Of a stretch of DNA of 64,000 nucleotides, positions 33,707 to 42,363 are shown in pieces. A program made the translations under genes and the position numbers. Origin of the DNA: Lachnoclostridium sp. An138. Its GTDB lineage: Bacteria; Bacillota; Clostridia; Lachnospirales; Lachnospiraceae. The stretch lies in the NCBI RefSeq assembly GCF_002160765.1, contig NZ_NFLF01000004.1, positions 1-64,000 of the forward strand, written 5' to 3'. The notes beneath the pieces were generated by a model, which saw only the letters and a list, made by a program, of their open reading frames with translations, had not been told where the DNA came from and did no database searches. Numbering within the stretch: the first letter of the stretch is position 1; each line of letters opens with the position of its first letter.

Positions 33707-34293
33707 ACAGCTTTTTTGCAATGATGTCCCGGATGAAATACATTGACCGCTGGGCTCTGATGCGCAATTCCCGGCAGGAAAACTTAAGCGAGCACAGTCT
33801 GGAGGTCTCCATGATCGCCCATGCCCTGGCGGTGATCGGGAACACCTGCCTGGGAAAAGAACTGGATGCTCAGAAAGCGGCGGTATTCGGCATGTACCAC
33901 GATGCCACCGAGATCATTACAGGTGATATGCCTACACCGGTAAAATACTATAATTCCCGGATCAAGGATAGTTATAAAGATATCGAGCATCAGGCTTCCC
34001 GGACGCTGCTGTCCATGCTTCCGGAACGTATGCAGGATGCCTATCTTGAGATATTTGAAAAAAAGGAAGAAGACGCCTATCTCTGGAAACTGGTGAAGGC
34101 GGCGGACAAGCTGTCTGCCTACATCAAATGTATTGAAGAGGAGCAGGCGGGAAACCGGGAGTTTATCAGTGCCAGAGAGATGGCTCTGAACCATATCCGG
34201 AGTATGAAGCTTCCGGAGACAGAGCTTTTTCTGGAGTATTTTATAGACGCATACGGAAAAAATCTTGATGAACTTACAGGAGGAGAGGCATGA
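33703..34293 (+). CDS. YfbR-like 5'-deoxynucleotidase (HD domain)
   Basis: The 196 residues match YfbR: an N-terminal WALMRNSRQENLSEHSLEV, with the first HD-domain histidine, and MYHDATEIITGDMPTPVKYY, with the His-Asp pair and substrate contacts. A later conserved aspartate lies in KAADKLSAYIKC. YfbR hydrolyses deoxynucleoside 5'-monophosphates. It overlaps the preceding gene by ATGA. AGGAGGCGG lies inside the end of that gene and serves as ribosome site. Confidence 0.9.
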   Translation: MNSFFAMMSRMKYIDRWALMRNSRQENLSEHSLEVSMIAHALAVIGNTCLGKELDAQKAAVFGMYHDATEIITGDMPTPVKYYNSRIKDSYKDIEHQASRTLLSMLPERMQDAYLEIFEKKEEDAYLWKLVKAADKLSAYIKCIEEEQAGNREFISAREMALNHIRSMKLPETELFLEYFIDAYGKNLDELTGGEA

Positions 34294-35321
34294 GCGAAAA
34301 TAAGGATTTCGGATTTTGTCCCCGATGCGGGGCTCTGATGCAGAATGGCGTATGCAGAAGCTGCGGCTATACGGACCGCAGAGCGGCTGGCGGTTCTCAG
34401 ACGCAGGACAGCTCCCGGACGGCAGAAGCTTATGGACAGTCTCAGCGGCAGCCTTATCAGAGTGCGCCGGCTATGCAGCCGCGGCAGAAGAAGCACAGGG
34501 AAAAGGGGCTGATGATTGCTCTTGCAGTCACCGGCGCAGGCTTCCTTCTGATTCTGCTGATCCTTGCCGCTGCCTTTTTCTTCAGTTCCATAGGGAAAAC
34601 AGTAAATTCGGAAAGCTCCTGGGACAACGGTTATTATGACGGCGGCTACTATGACGATGATTACTACGACGATTATGGCTATGATTCCGGGTACTATGTT
34701 CCGGATGAGGATGATCCCTATTACAGAGAGATTGTAGATTCCACGAGGACAGATCTGAGCTATGGAATCTCCTGGATCGTGGATTCCATTACGCCGGACG
34801 ATGAAGAGGACTACTGCACCTATTATTCCACCTACCCGCTGCTGGATGGGGACGGGGATTACAGCGCGGTAAACAGAAAAATTACACAGGCGGCTCTGGA
34901 ATACAGAGACAGTTATCAGGAGTATTCCGGAGGAACTTCCACCCTGGGCTATGTCACCTACATGGATGAGGAGATGATAAGCATTGTATTTCAGCACAGT
35001 CTTTATGGAGATCAGGGGACGCTTCCGCGTGTATCGGCTCTGACTTTTGATCTGGAGACCGGAGAACTGTTAGAGCCCGGGGAAATGATAACAGTGGACG
35101 AGGAGCTGGTGATGCGTTTCCGATCCCAGAATCAGACACAGAATGGCGCAGTTGCTTATCTGGACAATCTCAGCGATGAAGTGTTTCTTTCTATCCTGAA
35201 CGATCCGGACCAGAGCTTTTACTTTTACTCTCCGGTAGGACTGGAAGCCGGTTTTAATTATGAAAGCGAAGAATACGGCAGCGGCTGGGTGAGCGTCACG
35301 CTGAAGGAGCTGGCGCTATGA
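34290..35321 (+). CDS. Zinc-ribbon membrane protein with DUF3298-like domain
   Basis: The 343 residues begin with a zinc ribbon (CPRCGALMQNGVCRSCGY), followed by a Gln/Ser-rich linker, one membrane helix (about 72-95), a strongly acidic tyrosine/aspartate-rich stretch and an extracellular domain. That domain has repeated strands like DUF3298 (TLGYVTYMDEEMISIVFQHS, ALTFDLETGELLEPGEMI). DUF3298 proteins such as RsiV can bind lysozyme. Whether this one does is unknown. It overlaps both neighbours by 4 bases. Confidence 0.75.
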   Translation: MSENKDFGFCPRCGALMQNGVCRSCGYTDRRAAGGSQTQDSSRTAEAYGQSQRQPYQSAPAMQPRQKKHREKGLMIALAVTGAGFLLILLILAAAFFFSSIGKTVNSESSWDNGYYDGGYYDDDYYDDYGYDSGYYVPDEDDPYYREIVDSTRTDLSYGISWIVDSITPDDEEDYCTYYSTYPLLDGDGDYSAVNRKITQAALEYRDSYQEYSGGTSTLGYVTYMDEEMISIVFQHSLYGDQGTLPRVSALTFDLETGELLEPGEMITVDEELVMRFRSQNQTQNGAVAYLDNLSDEVFLSILNDPDQSFYFYSPVGLEAGFNYESEEYGSGWVSVTLKELAL

Positions 35322-36163
35322 TGAAGATAGGAAGCCACATTTCATCGGCCAAAGGGTATGAGGCAATGGGAAAGCAGGCGCTGAAGCTGGGGGCCAGCAC
35401 CTTTGCCTTTTTCACCCGCAATCCCCGGGGAGGAAGCGCCAAAGCTGTCTCAGAATCTGATGTGGGAAAGTTTCTGGCCTTATGGAAAGAAAAAGGGTAT
35501 GGAAAGATCGTCGCTCATGCGCCCTATACGTTGAATGCCTGCTCGGACAAAGCGGAAGTACGGCGTTTCGCTCATGAGGCATTTTCAGAAGATCTGGCCC
35601 GAATGGAATATACCCCGGGAAATTATTATAATTTTCATCCCGGAAGCCATGTGGGGCAGGGAGTGGAGACGGGAATCAGACAGATTGCGGATCTTCTGAA
35701 TGAGTGTCTGTATGAGGAAATGACGACCACGGTTCTGCTGGAGACCATGGCCGGAAAGGGCAGCGAGATAGGAAGAAACTTTGAAGAGCTGCGCGCGATC
35801 CTGGATAAGGTCCGCCTTTCAGAAAAGATGGGCGTCTGCCTGGATACCTGCCATGTCTGGGATGGCGGCTATGATATCGTAAACCGGCTGGAAGAAGTTG
35901 TTGAGGAATTTGACCGGGTCATAGGCCTGAAGCGCCTGAAAGCCATCCACATCAACGACAGCATGAATGGATTGGGAAGTCACAAGGACCGTCATGCCCG
36001 GATAGGAGAGGGACAGATTGGGTGGGAGGCCTTTGTGCGGATCATCCATCACCCCGCGCTTCGGGAACTGCCCTTTATTCTTGAGACCCCCAATGACGAC
36101 GCAGGCTGGATGAAAGAGATTTCCATGCTGAGAGAAGCATATGGGGAAACCAAAAAAGAATAA
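35318..36163 (+). CDS. nfo: Deoxyribonuclease IV (apurinic/apyrimidinic endonuclease)
   Basis: The 281 residues have the TIM-barrel AP endonuclease IV motifs: MKIGSHISSAKGYE at the N-terminus, NFHPGSHVGQG and LLETMAGKGSEIG with zinc ligands, CLDTCHVWDGGYD, IHINDSMNGLGSHKDRH and the C-terminal FILETPNDD. It cuts DNA 5' to abasic sites in base-excision repair. It is the last gene of the operon, overlaps the previous gene by 4 bases, and is followed by a terminator. Confidence 0.95.
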   Translation: MMKIGSHISSAKGYEAMGKQALKLGASTFAFFTRNPRGGSAKAVSESDVGKFLALWKEKGYGKIVAHAPYTLNACSDKAEVRRFAHEAFSEDLARMEYTPGNYYNFHPGSHVGQGVETGIRQIADLLNECLYEEMTTTVLLETMAGKGSEIGRNFEELRAILDKVRLSEKMGVCLDTCHVWDGGYDIVNRLEEVVEEFDRVIGLKRLKAIHINDSMNGLGSHKDRHARIGEGQIGWEAFVRIIHHPALRELPFILETPNDDAGWMKEISMLREAYGETKKE

Positions 36164-36218
36164 AAGGGTAGAAAAAAGAAGAGAGAACAGAAGAGAGTAG
36201 AATAGAACAGAGACGCAG

Positions 36219-36280
36219 ATACCGCCTGATACCTTATCCGGCCGCCGGGCCGGACAGATATCAGGCGGTATTTGATTTTC
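36219..36280 (+). terminator. Terminator after nfo
   Basis: ATACCGCCTGATA pairs with TATCAGGCGGTAT, with an inner CCGGC/GCCGG helix, followed by TTGATTTTC. Confidence 0.7.
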
Positions 36281-36319
36281 GTTATCTGGTTTTTATGTCT
36301 GTCTTCCGGTCAGCCGGAC

Positions 36320-37666
36320 TCAGGCATCTTTCTTTTCTTCCTCGGAGCTGTCCTCTTCTGGAAGCTTTGTTACCAGAATCTGCTCGATCCGCTTGTCCTG
36401 AATCTTCTGTATCTCGAAACGGAGTCCGTCGAGCTCTACAGTCTGAAGATCATTCTCTTCCGGAATGTATCCAAGCTCATCCAGAAGAAGTCCCGATATG
36501 GTATCGTGGCTTTCAGATTCCAGTTCGGTATCCAGCTCATCATTCAGATCGTTGATAGTTACCAGACCTTTGAGCAGCCAGGTATGATCGTCGATCTCCT
36601 CAATCTTCGGTTCATCATCGTCATCTCCTGTGTCATCGATGGGACCCATAACCTCTTCCACCAGGTCTTCGATGGTTACGATTCCGGAGAATCCGCCGTA
36701 TTCGTCTATCAGTACGGCAATATACTGATGGGAGTCCTGAAGCTCCTTGAACAGTTCGTCAATATTTTTGCTTTCCAGTACAAAATATGGCTTATGGAGC
36801 AGAGAACGAATATCCACATGTTCAAAACCGCAGCGCCTTGCCTCCAGAATAAAATCTTTCATATACAGAATACCGATAATATTATCAATATCTTCCTCGT
36901 ATACCGGAATCCTGGAATGACGTGTAGCCAGCATCTCATCCAGATAGGAAGAGAGCGGTTCGTCCACATCGATGGCATAGACATCCGTACGGGAAGTCAT
37001 GACTTCCCTTGCCAGAATATCGTCAAACTCAAATACAGAGTCAAGCATCTCCGATTCATATTCGTCAAACAAACCGGACTCCACGCCATTTTCGATCAGG
37101 GCGCGGATCTCTGCTTCCGATACTTTCTCTTCCGATACCTCATCATGCATTCCCACCAGACGAAGCACCAGTCCGGTAGATACAGAAAGCAGTTTTACGA
37201 ACGGCGATGTGATTTTTGAAAAAACCCGAATCGGGCCTACTACAAACATGCTGAAGGATTCCGCCTTCTGCTGAGCGATACGCTTTGGCACCAGCTCTCC
37301 TAATACCAGGGTAAAATAGGAAAGAATCAGAGTGATCACAACTACGGACAGGGTGTCGCTGTTGGGGATATGTAAGTTCACCAATACAGCTTCCAGTCTT
37401 CTGGAAATACCGGTAGCGGCAGAAGCACTGTTGAAAAATCCTGCCAATGTAATCACGATCTGTATCGTAGAAAGAAAACGTGAGGGTTCTTTTAAAAGCT
37501 CCAGGACCTGGGCAGCCTTTTTGTTGCCCTCCTCGGCTTTTTGCGACAACTTGCTGGGGCTGGCGGATACAAGCGCCATCTCCGCGCCGGCAAAAAAAGC
37601 ATTCAATGCCGTCAGAAATACAAGCAATAGTAACTGCAGCCATAAATTGTCAGGGTCAGAATCCAT
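36320..37666 (-). CDS. CNNM/CBS-domain membrane protein (hemolysin C-like)
   Basis: The 448 residues comprise a CNNM (DUF21) membrane domain of three or four helices (1-180, with NAFFAGAEMALVSASPSKL and LVLGELVPKRIA), two CBS domains (about 200-330, MTSRTDVYAIDVDEP and DEYGGFSGIVTIEDLVEE), and a C-terminal CorC/HlyC domain. Relatives move or sense magnesium and other divalent ions. The ATG at 37666 has AGGAGG 9 bases upstream. An earlier start would add 27 hydrophobic residues. The acidic tail SSEEEKKDA ends the protein. Confidence 0.9.
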   Translation of the reverse strand: MDSDPDNLWLQLLLLVFLTALNAFFAGAEMALVSASPSKLSQKAEEGNKKAAQVLELLKEPSRFLSTIQIVITLAGFFNSASAATGISRRLEAVLVNLHIPNSDTLSVVVITLILSYFTLVLGELVPKRIAQQKAESFSMFVVGPIRVFSKITSPFVKLLSVSTGLVLRLVGMHDEVSEEKVSEAEIRALIENGVESGLFDEYESEMLDSVFEFDDILAREVMTSRTDVYAIDVDEPLSSYLDEMLATRHSRIPVYEEDIDNIIGILYMKDFILEARRCGFEHVDIRSLLHKPYFVLESKNIDELFKELQDSHQYIAVLIDEYGGFSGIVTIEDLVEEVMGPIDDTGDDDDEPKIEEIDDHTWLLKGLVTINDLNDELDTELESESHDTISGLLLDELGYIPEENDLQTVELDGLRFEIQKIQDKRIEQILVTKLPEEDSSEEEKKDA

Positions 37667-37773
37667 AGAAATAAAACCTCCTAAAATAAAGAAAATAAAA
37701 ATATATATAACGTTTTCAATTTTAGCACATATTTTCACATTGCTCAAGAAAATTTTAATTTTTCTTGAATTTG

Positions 37774-37802
37774 TTGTTTTTTATACTGCCAGACGGTATA
37801 AT
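37774..37802 (+). promoter_or_regulatory. Promoter of the beta-CASP nuclease gene
   Basis: TTGTTT, 17 bases and TATAAT, 80 bases before the start codon, in the divergent region shared with the CNNM gene. Confidence 0.5.
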
Positions 37803-37881
37803 ATCGGTAAGATAGTAAACGAAAGCCGGCCATGTGCCGGACAAAGAAAAATTTCATACAACAACATAAGGAGATGAGACA

Positions 37882-39483
37882 ATGAAGCTGACGTTTCTTG
37901 GCGCGGCCCATGAGGTCACGGGAAGCTGTCATATGCTGGAAGCCTGCGGCAGAATCATGCTGATAGACTGCGGCATGGAGCAGGGGCCTGATATCTATGA
38001 AAATCAGGATATCCCCGTAGATGCCGCTCATATCGACTATGTATTTCTGACTCACGCGCACATTGATCATTCCGGTCTTCTGCCTCTGCTCTATAAAAGA
38101 GGCTTCCGCGGAGCGGTTTTCACCACTTACGCCACCTGGGATCTCTGCGAGATTATGCTCCGCGACAGTGCCCACATTCAGATGTTTGAGGCGGAATGGC
38201 GCAACCGGAAAGCCAAAAGAGCCGGAAAACCGGAATATGTGCCGCTCTACACCATGGAGGACGCGGACGGAGTCATGAAGCTTTTCTGCGGCTGTCCTTA
38301 CGGAGAACGCATCCAGATAACGGACGGGATCGAAATCCGCTTCACAGATGTGGGGCATCTGCTCGGCTCTGCCTGCATTGAAATCTGGCTGAAGGAAGGC
38401 CGGGAGGAGAGCAAGCTGCTCTTTTCCGGAGACATCGGAAATATCCATCAGCCAATTCTGAAGGACCCGCGCACGGTAGACATGGCAGATTATGTTATTA
38501 TGGAATCCACTTACGGAGACAGAAGCCATGGGGAACGGCCGGATTATATCAGCGCCCTGACAAAGGTCCTTCAGGAAACCTTCGACCGGGGCGGCAATGT
38601 GGTGATTCCTTCCTTTGCCGTAGGACGTACCCAGGAAATGCTGTATTTTCTCCGGGAGATCAAAAGCAGAGGACTGGTCAGCGGACACGGAGATTTTCAT
38701 GTCTATGTGGACAGCCCGCTGGCAGTACAGGCCACCACAGTTTTCAACAAAAACATGTATGAGTGTTTCGACGAGGAGACGCTTGCTCTGGTAAAGGCCG
38801 GCGTCAATCCCATCAGCTTTCCGGGACTCCGGCTCTCGATTACCAGTGATGAATCCAAAGCCATCAATTTTGAGGAAGATCCGAAGGTGATCATTTCCGC
38901 TTCCGGCATGTGTGAAGCGGGCCGCATCCGCCATCATCTGAAACATAACCTCTGGCGTCCGGAATGCACCATCTTGTTTGTAGGTTACCAGGCAGTGGGC
39001 ACTCTTGGACGGTCTCTGGTGGAAGGCGCGGAGGAAGTAAAGCTTTTCGGCGAGCCGGTGGAAGTCCGGGCTCGAATAGAGACGCTGGCAGGCATCAGCG
39101 GACACGCGGACAAACAGGGACTGATTCAATGGATAGACGGGCTCCGGACAAAACCCAGACGGGTCTTTATCGTCCACGGCGAGGATCAGGTCTGTGACAG
39201 CTTTGCGGAATGTTTGCGCAGCGAGCATGGCTACAGCACGGCGGCGCCTTACAGCGGAGAAAGCTGGGACCTGGTTTCGAACGTCCGCGTTGCGGAAGGC
39301 AGCCGGGAGCGCGTCGTGAAGCGCGCGAAAGCGGCAAAACAGACCTCAACGGTCTATGACAGGCTTGTAGACTGCGGAAAGCGTCTGATGAGCCTGATAG
39401 AAAAGAGCAAAGGCTTTGCCAATAAGGATCTGGCAAAATTCGCGGATCAGATTCAGGCGCTTTGCGATAAATGGGAAAAATAA
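37882..39483 (+). CDS. Metallo-beta-lactamase/beta-CASP nuclease-like protein
   Basis: The 533 residues have an MBL core with LTHAHIDHSG (zinc-binding HxHxDH), FTDVGHLLGS and LFSGDIGN. A beta-CASP insert (about 230-400) follows, with IPSFAVGRTQEML and ISASGMCEAGRIRHHL, then a C-terminal part with GISGHADKQGL and FIVHGE. This is the architecture of RNA-processing nucleases of the RNase J/CPSF-73 superfamily. Bacterial members of this subgroup are poorly characterised. The start has AAGGAG upstream. It is followed after 16 bases by the amidase gene. Confidence 0.9.
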   Translation: MKLTFLGAAHEVTGSCHMLEACGRIMLIDCGMEQGPDIYENQDIPVDAAHIDYVFLTHAHIDHSGLLPLLYKRGFRGAVFTTYATWDLCEIMLRDSAHIQMFEAEWRNRKAKRAGKPEYVPLYTMEDADGVMKLFCGCPYGERIQITDGIEIRFTDVGHLLGSACIEIWLKEGREESKLLFSGDIGNIHQPILKDPRTVDMADYVIMESTYGDRSHGERPDYISALTKVLQETFDRGGNVVIPSFAVGRTQEMLYFLREIKSRGLVSGHGDFHVYVDSPLAVQATTVFNKNMYECFDEETLALVKAGVNPISFPGLRLSITSDESKAINFEEDPKVIISASGMCEAGRIRHHLKHNLWRPECTILFVGYQAVGTLGRSLVEGAEEVKLFGEPVEVRARIETLAGISGHADKQGLIQWIDGLRTKPRRVFIVHGEDQVCDSFAECLRSEHGYSTAAPYSGESWDLVSNVRVAEGSRERVVKRAKAAKQTSTVYDRLVDCGKRLMSLIEKSKGFANKDLAKFADQIQALCDKWEK

Positions 39484-39499
39484 CGGGGGATAAAAAAGG

Positions 39500-40258
39500 A
39501 TGGACACAAATGAAAAACAGCATCTGACTCCGGCGCAGCGCCGCCGGAAAATGGAAATGAAAAAAAGGAGGCAGAAAGAACTTCAGCGAAGAAAAAGACG
39601 GAAAAAGATTCTGATTGGCGCGGCAATTGCCGTATGCGTCGTGATTCTGGCGTTTTCCATTTACCAGGTAATCCGGCTGGTGGGCCTTGGGTCTTCAGAT
39701 ATTTCCGCGAAAGGGGAGACTTTTGTCATTGCCCTGGACCCGGGACATGGTGGAGAAGACACCGGAATGAGCAGCGGAGAAGCCGTTGAAAAGGAGATAG
39801 ATCTGAAGATCTGCTCCAAGCTGAAAATCATGCTGGAGAGCCAGGGATATCAGGTGGTTCTCACAAGAGAGGATGATACCCGCCTTTCCAAGGAAGAAAG
39901 AGCGGCTCTTGCAAACGAATCAGGCGCGGATCTTCTGGTGAGCGTGCACTGCAATTACTCAGAGACAGATGCTTCCCTGTCAGGGGCAGTGACCTGCTTC
40001 CGTCAGGGAGATAAGCAGAGCAAAGCTCTGGCTGAGAATATCCAGACGGATCTTACCGCAGAGACGGGCGCGGCAGACGGCGGCGTATCAGCCGGCAGCT
40101 ATACAATTTTGAATGATACGGAGATGCCGGCAGTTCTGGTACAGCCCGGCTACCTCAGCAGCGATACAGACGCGGGAAGCCTGGCGGAGGACAGCTACCA
40201 GAATGACGTAGCCAAGGGAATCGCATATGGAATCCTTGCAAGCCTTGACAGAGGATAA
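39500..40258 (+). CDS. N-acetylmuramoyl-L-alanine amidase-like protein with altered active site
   Basis: The 252 residues have a basic N-terminal cytoplasmic segment, one membrane anchor (about 35-57) and an Amidase_3 domain. The zinc ligands are present: His in ALDPGHGGEDTG, Glu in AVEKEIDLKI and His in VSVHCNYSE. The catalytic glutamate, normally in a PAVLVE-x-GFLS context, is Gln here (PAVLVQPGYLSS). The protein may therefore bind but not cleave peptidoglycan. It is anchored outside the membrane and probably co-transcribed with the nuclease gene. Confidence 0.85.
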   Translation: MDTNEKQHLTPAQRRRKMEMKKRRQKELQRRKRRKKILIGAAIAVCVVILAFSIYQVIRLVGLGSSDISAKGETFVIALDPGHGGEDTGMSSGEAVEKEIDLKICSKLKIMLESQGYQVVLTREDDTRLSKEERAALANESGADLLVSVHCNYSETDASLSGAVTCFRQGDKQSKALAENIQTDLTAETGAADGGVSAGSYTILNDTEMPAVLVQPGYLSSDTDAGSLAEDSYQNDVAKGIAYGILASLDRG

Positions 40259-40389
40259 CAGCAGCCGGTTTATCTGATACTATATGGTCTGATCATGTGA
40301 TACAATGGAGTGTCCGGGGAGCATGCATCCCCGGACATCCTGCTTTTCAGAAAGAAGTGAAGAAAAGAAGAAAGGGGAATGAAAGAGAT

Positions 40390-40965
40390 ATGTTAAAGGA
40401 GCTGGTAATGAAAAACAGAAGTTACCGCGGTTTTGACGAAAGCTTCCGGTTCAGCCGGGAGGAACTTCTGGAGCTTGTGGACTTGACAAGATACACCGCT
40501 TCCAGCGTCAACGAACAGCCGCTGAAATACTACATTGCCTTTGAGAAAGAAGAAGTGGAACAAATTCTGCCTCTGACCATGTGGGCCCGCGCGCTGAAAG
40601 ACACGCAGCTTCCTCATTCCGGAATGGGTCCTTCTGCTTTTATCATTATCTGTCAGGATATGAATATCAGCGCCAATACCACGCGGTTTCAGCGTGATGT
40701 GGGAATCGCGGCCCAGACGATTCTTCTGGCGGCCGTAGAAAAAGGACTTGGGGGCTGCATGATCGGAAGCTTCCGGAAGCCGGAGCTGAAAAGTCTTTTG
40801 GGCCTTTCGGAAGGAATAGAACCGAATCTTGTGGTGGCCCTTGGAAAACCGGCTGAAAAAGTCATTCTCACTGAGGTGGGCGCAGACGGAAGTACAGCTT
40901 ATTACCGGGATGAAAACGATGTTCATTATGTACCCAAGCGCAGGCTGGAGGATATCATTCTGTAA
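40390..40965 (+). CDS. Nitroreductase family protein
   Basis: The 191 residues form a flavin-dependent nitroreductase, with the N-terminal NRSYRGFDESFRFSREELLEL, the FMN-contacting SSVNEQPLKYYI, and the C-terminal half with AAQTILLAAVEKGLGGCMIGS and LVVALGKPAEKV. Such enzymes reduce nitro groups, quinones or flavins with NAD(P)H. I chose the ATG at 40390; a longer frame begins at 40297 without a ribosome site. It is single, with Hsp20 downstream under its own control. Confidence 0.88.
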   Translation: MLKELVMKNRSYRGFDESFRFSREELLELVDLTRYTASSVNEQPLKYYIAFEKEEVEQILPLTMWARALKDTQLPHSGMGPSAFIIICQDMNISANTTRFQRDVGIAAQTILLAAVEKGLGGCMIGSFRKPELKSLLGLSEGIEPNLVVALGKPAEKVILTEVGADGSTAYYRDENDVHYVPKRRLEDIIL

Positions 40966-41102
40966 GAACATGTATCAACAGGGGAATTTTTCTGCCTTTT
41001 ATCAAAAAATTGGAAATGAATTGTCAGATTATATTAAAGGAACAATTGATATTATATATTTAATTTTTCTTTTATAATTAATTTATAATTCCTTAATACA
41101 TT

Positions 41103-41129
41103 TTAGCACTCGTTCATTGACAGTGCTAA
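41103..41129 (+). promoter_or_regulatory. CIRCE element (HrcA operator)
   Basis: TTAGCACTC, 9 bases and CAGTGCTAA match the CIRCE inverted repeat TTAGCACTC-N9-GAGTGCTAA at 17 of 18 positions. The second arm covers the -35 box of the hsp20 promoter. Confidence 0.9.
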
Positions 41130-41145
41130 CAAAAAGGACTATGAT
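41117..41145 (+). promoter_or_regulatory. Promoter of hsp20
   Basis: TTGACA, 17 bases and TATGAT, overlapping CIRCE. The untranslated leader is about 100 bases. Confidence 0.75.
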
Positions 41146-41249
41146 ATGTATTGTCAAGAGGGAAAGGAAAAGGAACCGATAGGAACCCGGAACCAGAACC
41201 TCCAGATAAAAACAAAAACCAATGGATTCAGATAAAAGGAGCGATAAAT

Positions 41250-41717
41250 ATGTTAACACCGAGTGTATTTGGAAAAGATTTCTTTGATGATTTTGATGAT
41301 ATGTTTAATTTCCCGTTCTGGGACGATCGCGATATGAAGAAGATCGAGAAAAAGCTGTATGGCCGCAGAGGCAAAAATATGATGAAGACAGATATTAAGG
41401 AGACGGATACAGCTTATGAGCTTGAGATGGATCTGCCGGGATTCCAGAAGGATGAGATAAAGGTATCCCTGGAGAACGGATATCTGACCATCAGCGCCGC
41501 AAGAGGCCTGGACAAAGATGAACAGGATAAGAAGAGCGAGAAGTATATCCGCAGAGAGCGTTATGCAGGAGCCTGCCAGAGGAGTTTCTATGTGGGTGAC
41601 GCCGTAAAGCAGGAGGATATCAAGGGCGAGTTTAAGCATGGTATCCTGAAGCTGACGATTCCGAAGAAGGAAGCGAAACCGGAAGTGGAAGAGTCGAAAT
41701 ATATTACGATTGAGTAA
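41250..41717 (+). CDS. Hsp20/alpha-crystallin small heat-shock protein
   Basis: The 155 residues have a short N-terminal arm (FGKDFFDDFDDMFNFPFW), the alpha-crystallin domain (about 45-140, TDTAYELEMDLPGFQKDEIK and GEFKHGILKLTIPKKE), and a C-terminal tail with a YITIE ending in place of the usual I-x-I. Small heat-shock proteins hold unfolding proteins as oligomers. AAAGGAG lies 8 bases before the ATG. A CIRCE site over the promoter puts it under HrcA, so it should be derepressed by heat. Confidence 0.93.
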   Translation: MLTPSVFGKDFFDDFDDMFNFPFWDDRDMKKIEKKLYGRRGKNMMKTDIKETDTAYELEMDLPGFQKDEIKVSLENGYLTISAARGLDKDEQDKKSEKYIRRERYAGACQRSFYVGDAVKQEDIKGEFKHGILKLTIPKKEAKPEVEESKYITIE

Positions 41718-41791
41718 GGAAAGTGCAGATAAATTAAGAGGCCTTTTCATCAATGACGGATGATTGAGCGGAAGTGCCGCTCGTTACATTC

Positions 41792-41838
41792 AAAAATCCG
41801 GTGCCTTCTCTGTTTTCAGAGTAGGACACCGGATTTTT
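41792..41838. terminator. Terminator after hsp20
   Basis: AAAAATCCGGTG pairs with CACCGGATTTTT, with an inner CTTCTCTG/CAGAGTAGG helix. T tracts lie on both strands, so it may also end the transposase remnant. Confidence 0.8.
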
Positions 41839-42112
41839 GCTGTACTTTAATAAGACCTTTCTGATTTCCGCTTTTTCTATGCGCTTTTACTTCAAACAGA
41901 TGGCTTCCTGTCCGTCCATTTTGGATCTTGGCATGCTCCTGGTTCAGGAGACGGACTGCTTCCTGAATCCGCCCATACATCTTTGCTTCCCATTTTCCTA
42001 CGGATTTCTTCCAGACAAAGGTATATTTATTGAAACAGGCTTCCAGCTTCGTCCCATCAATGAATACGGTTTCTTTTGACAGCTCACCGCTTTTCTCCAG
42101 ACGGCGGACCAT
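41816..42112 (-). pseudogene. IS1182-type transposase remnant
   Basis: The stretch encodes an internal fragment of a transposase (GELSKETVFIDGTKLEACFN, KYTFVWKKSVGKW) that matches the region before the catalytic domain in IS1182-family enzymes. The rest is missing: upstream sequence to about 42300 shows short pieces in other frames, and no terminal inverted repeats are visible. It is dead mobile DNA between hsp20 and the kinase gene. Confidence 0.7.
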
Positions 42113-42363
42113 CTGATAAGTAAGATTCCCTTTTTTGATCCAAATACCTGAACAGGGCCAGATACCTTCATAAAATAAAGGGAGCTGATAAAAAAATCAT
42201 AAATACCGCATGAAGTTTCGCATCTCCCATTTTTGACTGTGCTCCAAAGTGTGACAGGATTTCCGGCATTTTCCCGCACAGTTGTTTTGTGGGATTCTCT
42301 TCATTTTAGATGGCTCCAATGGCATAATGAAAAAATGGAGTAGAATGAAAGGAGTTGCCAGAT

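Noticed and set aside
37744-39228. Minus-strand frame of 494 codons over the beta-CASP nuclease gene
   Set aside because: The plus strand has all MBL/beta-CASP motifs; the minus frame resembles no family and lacks a start signal.
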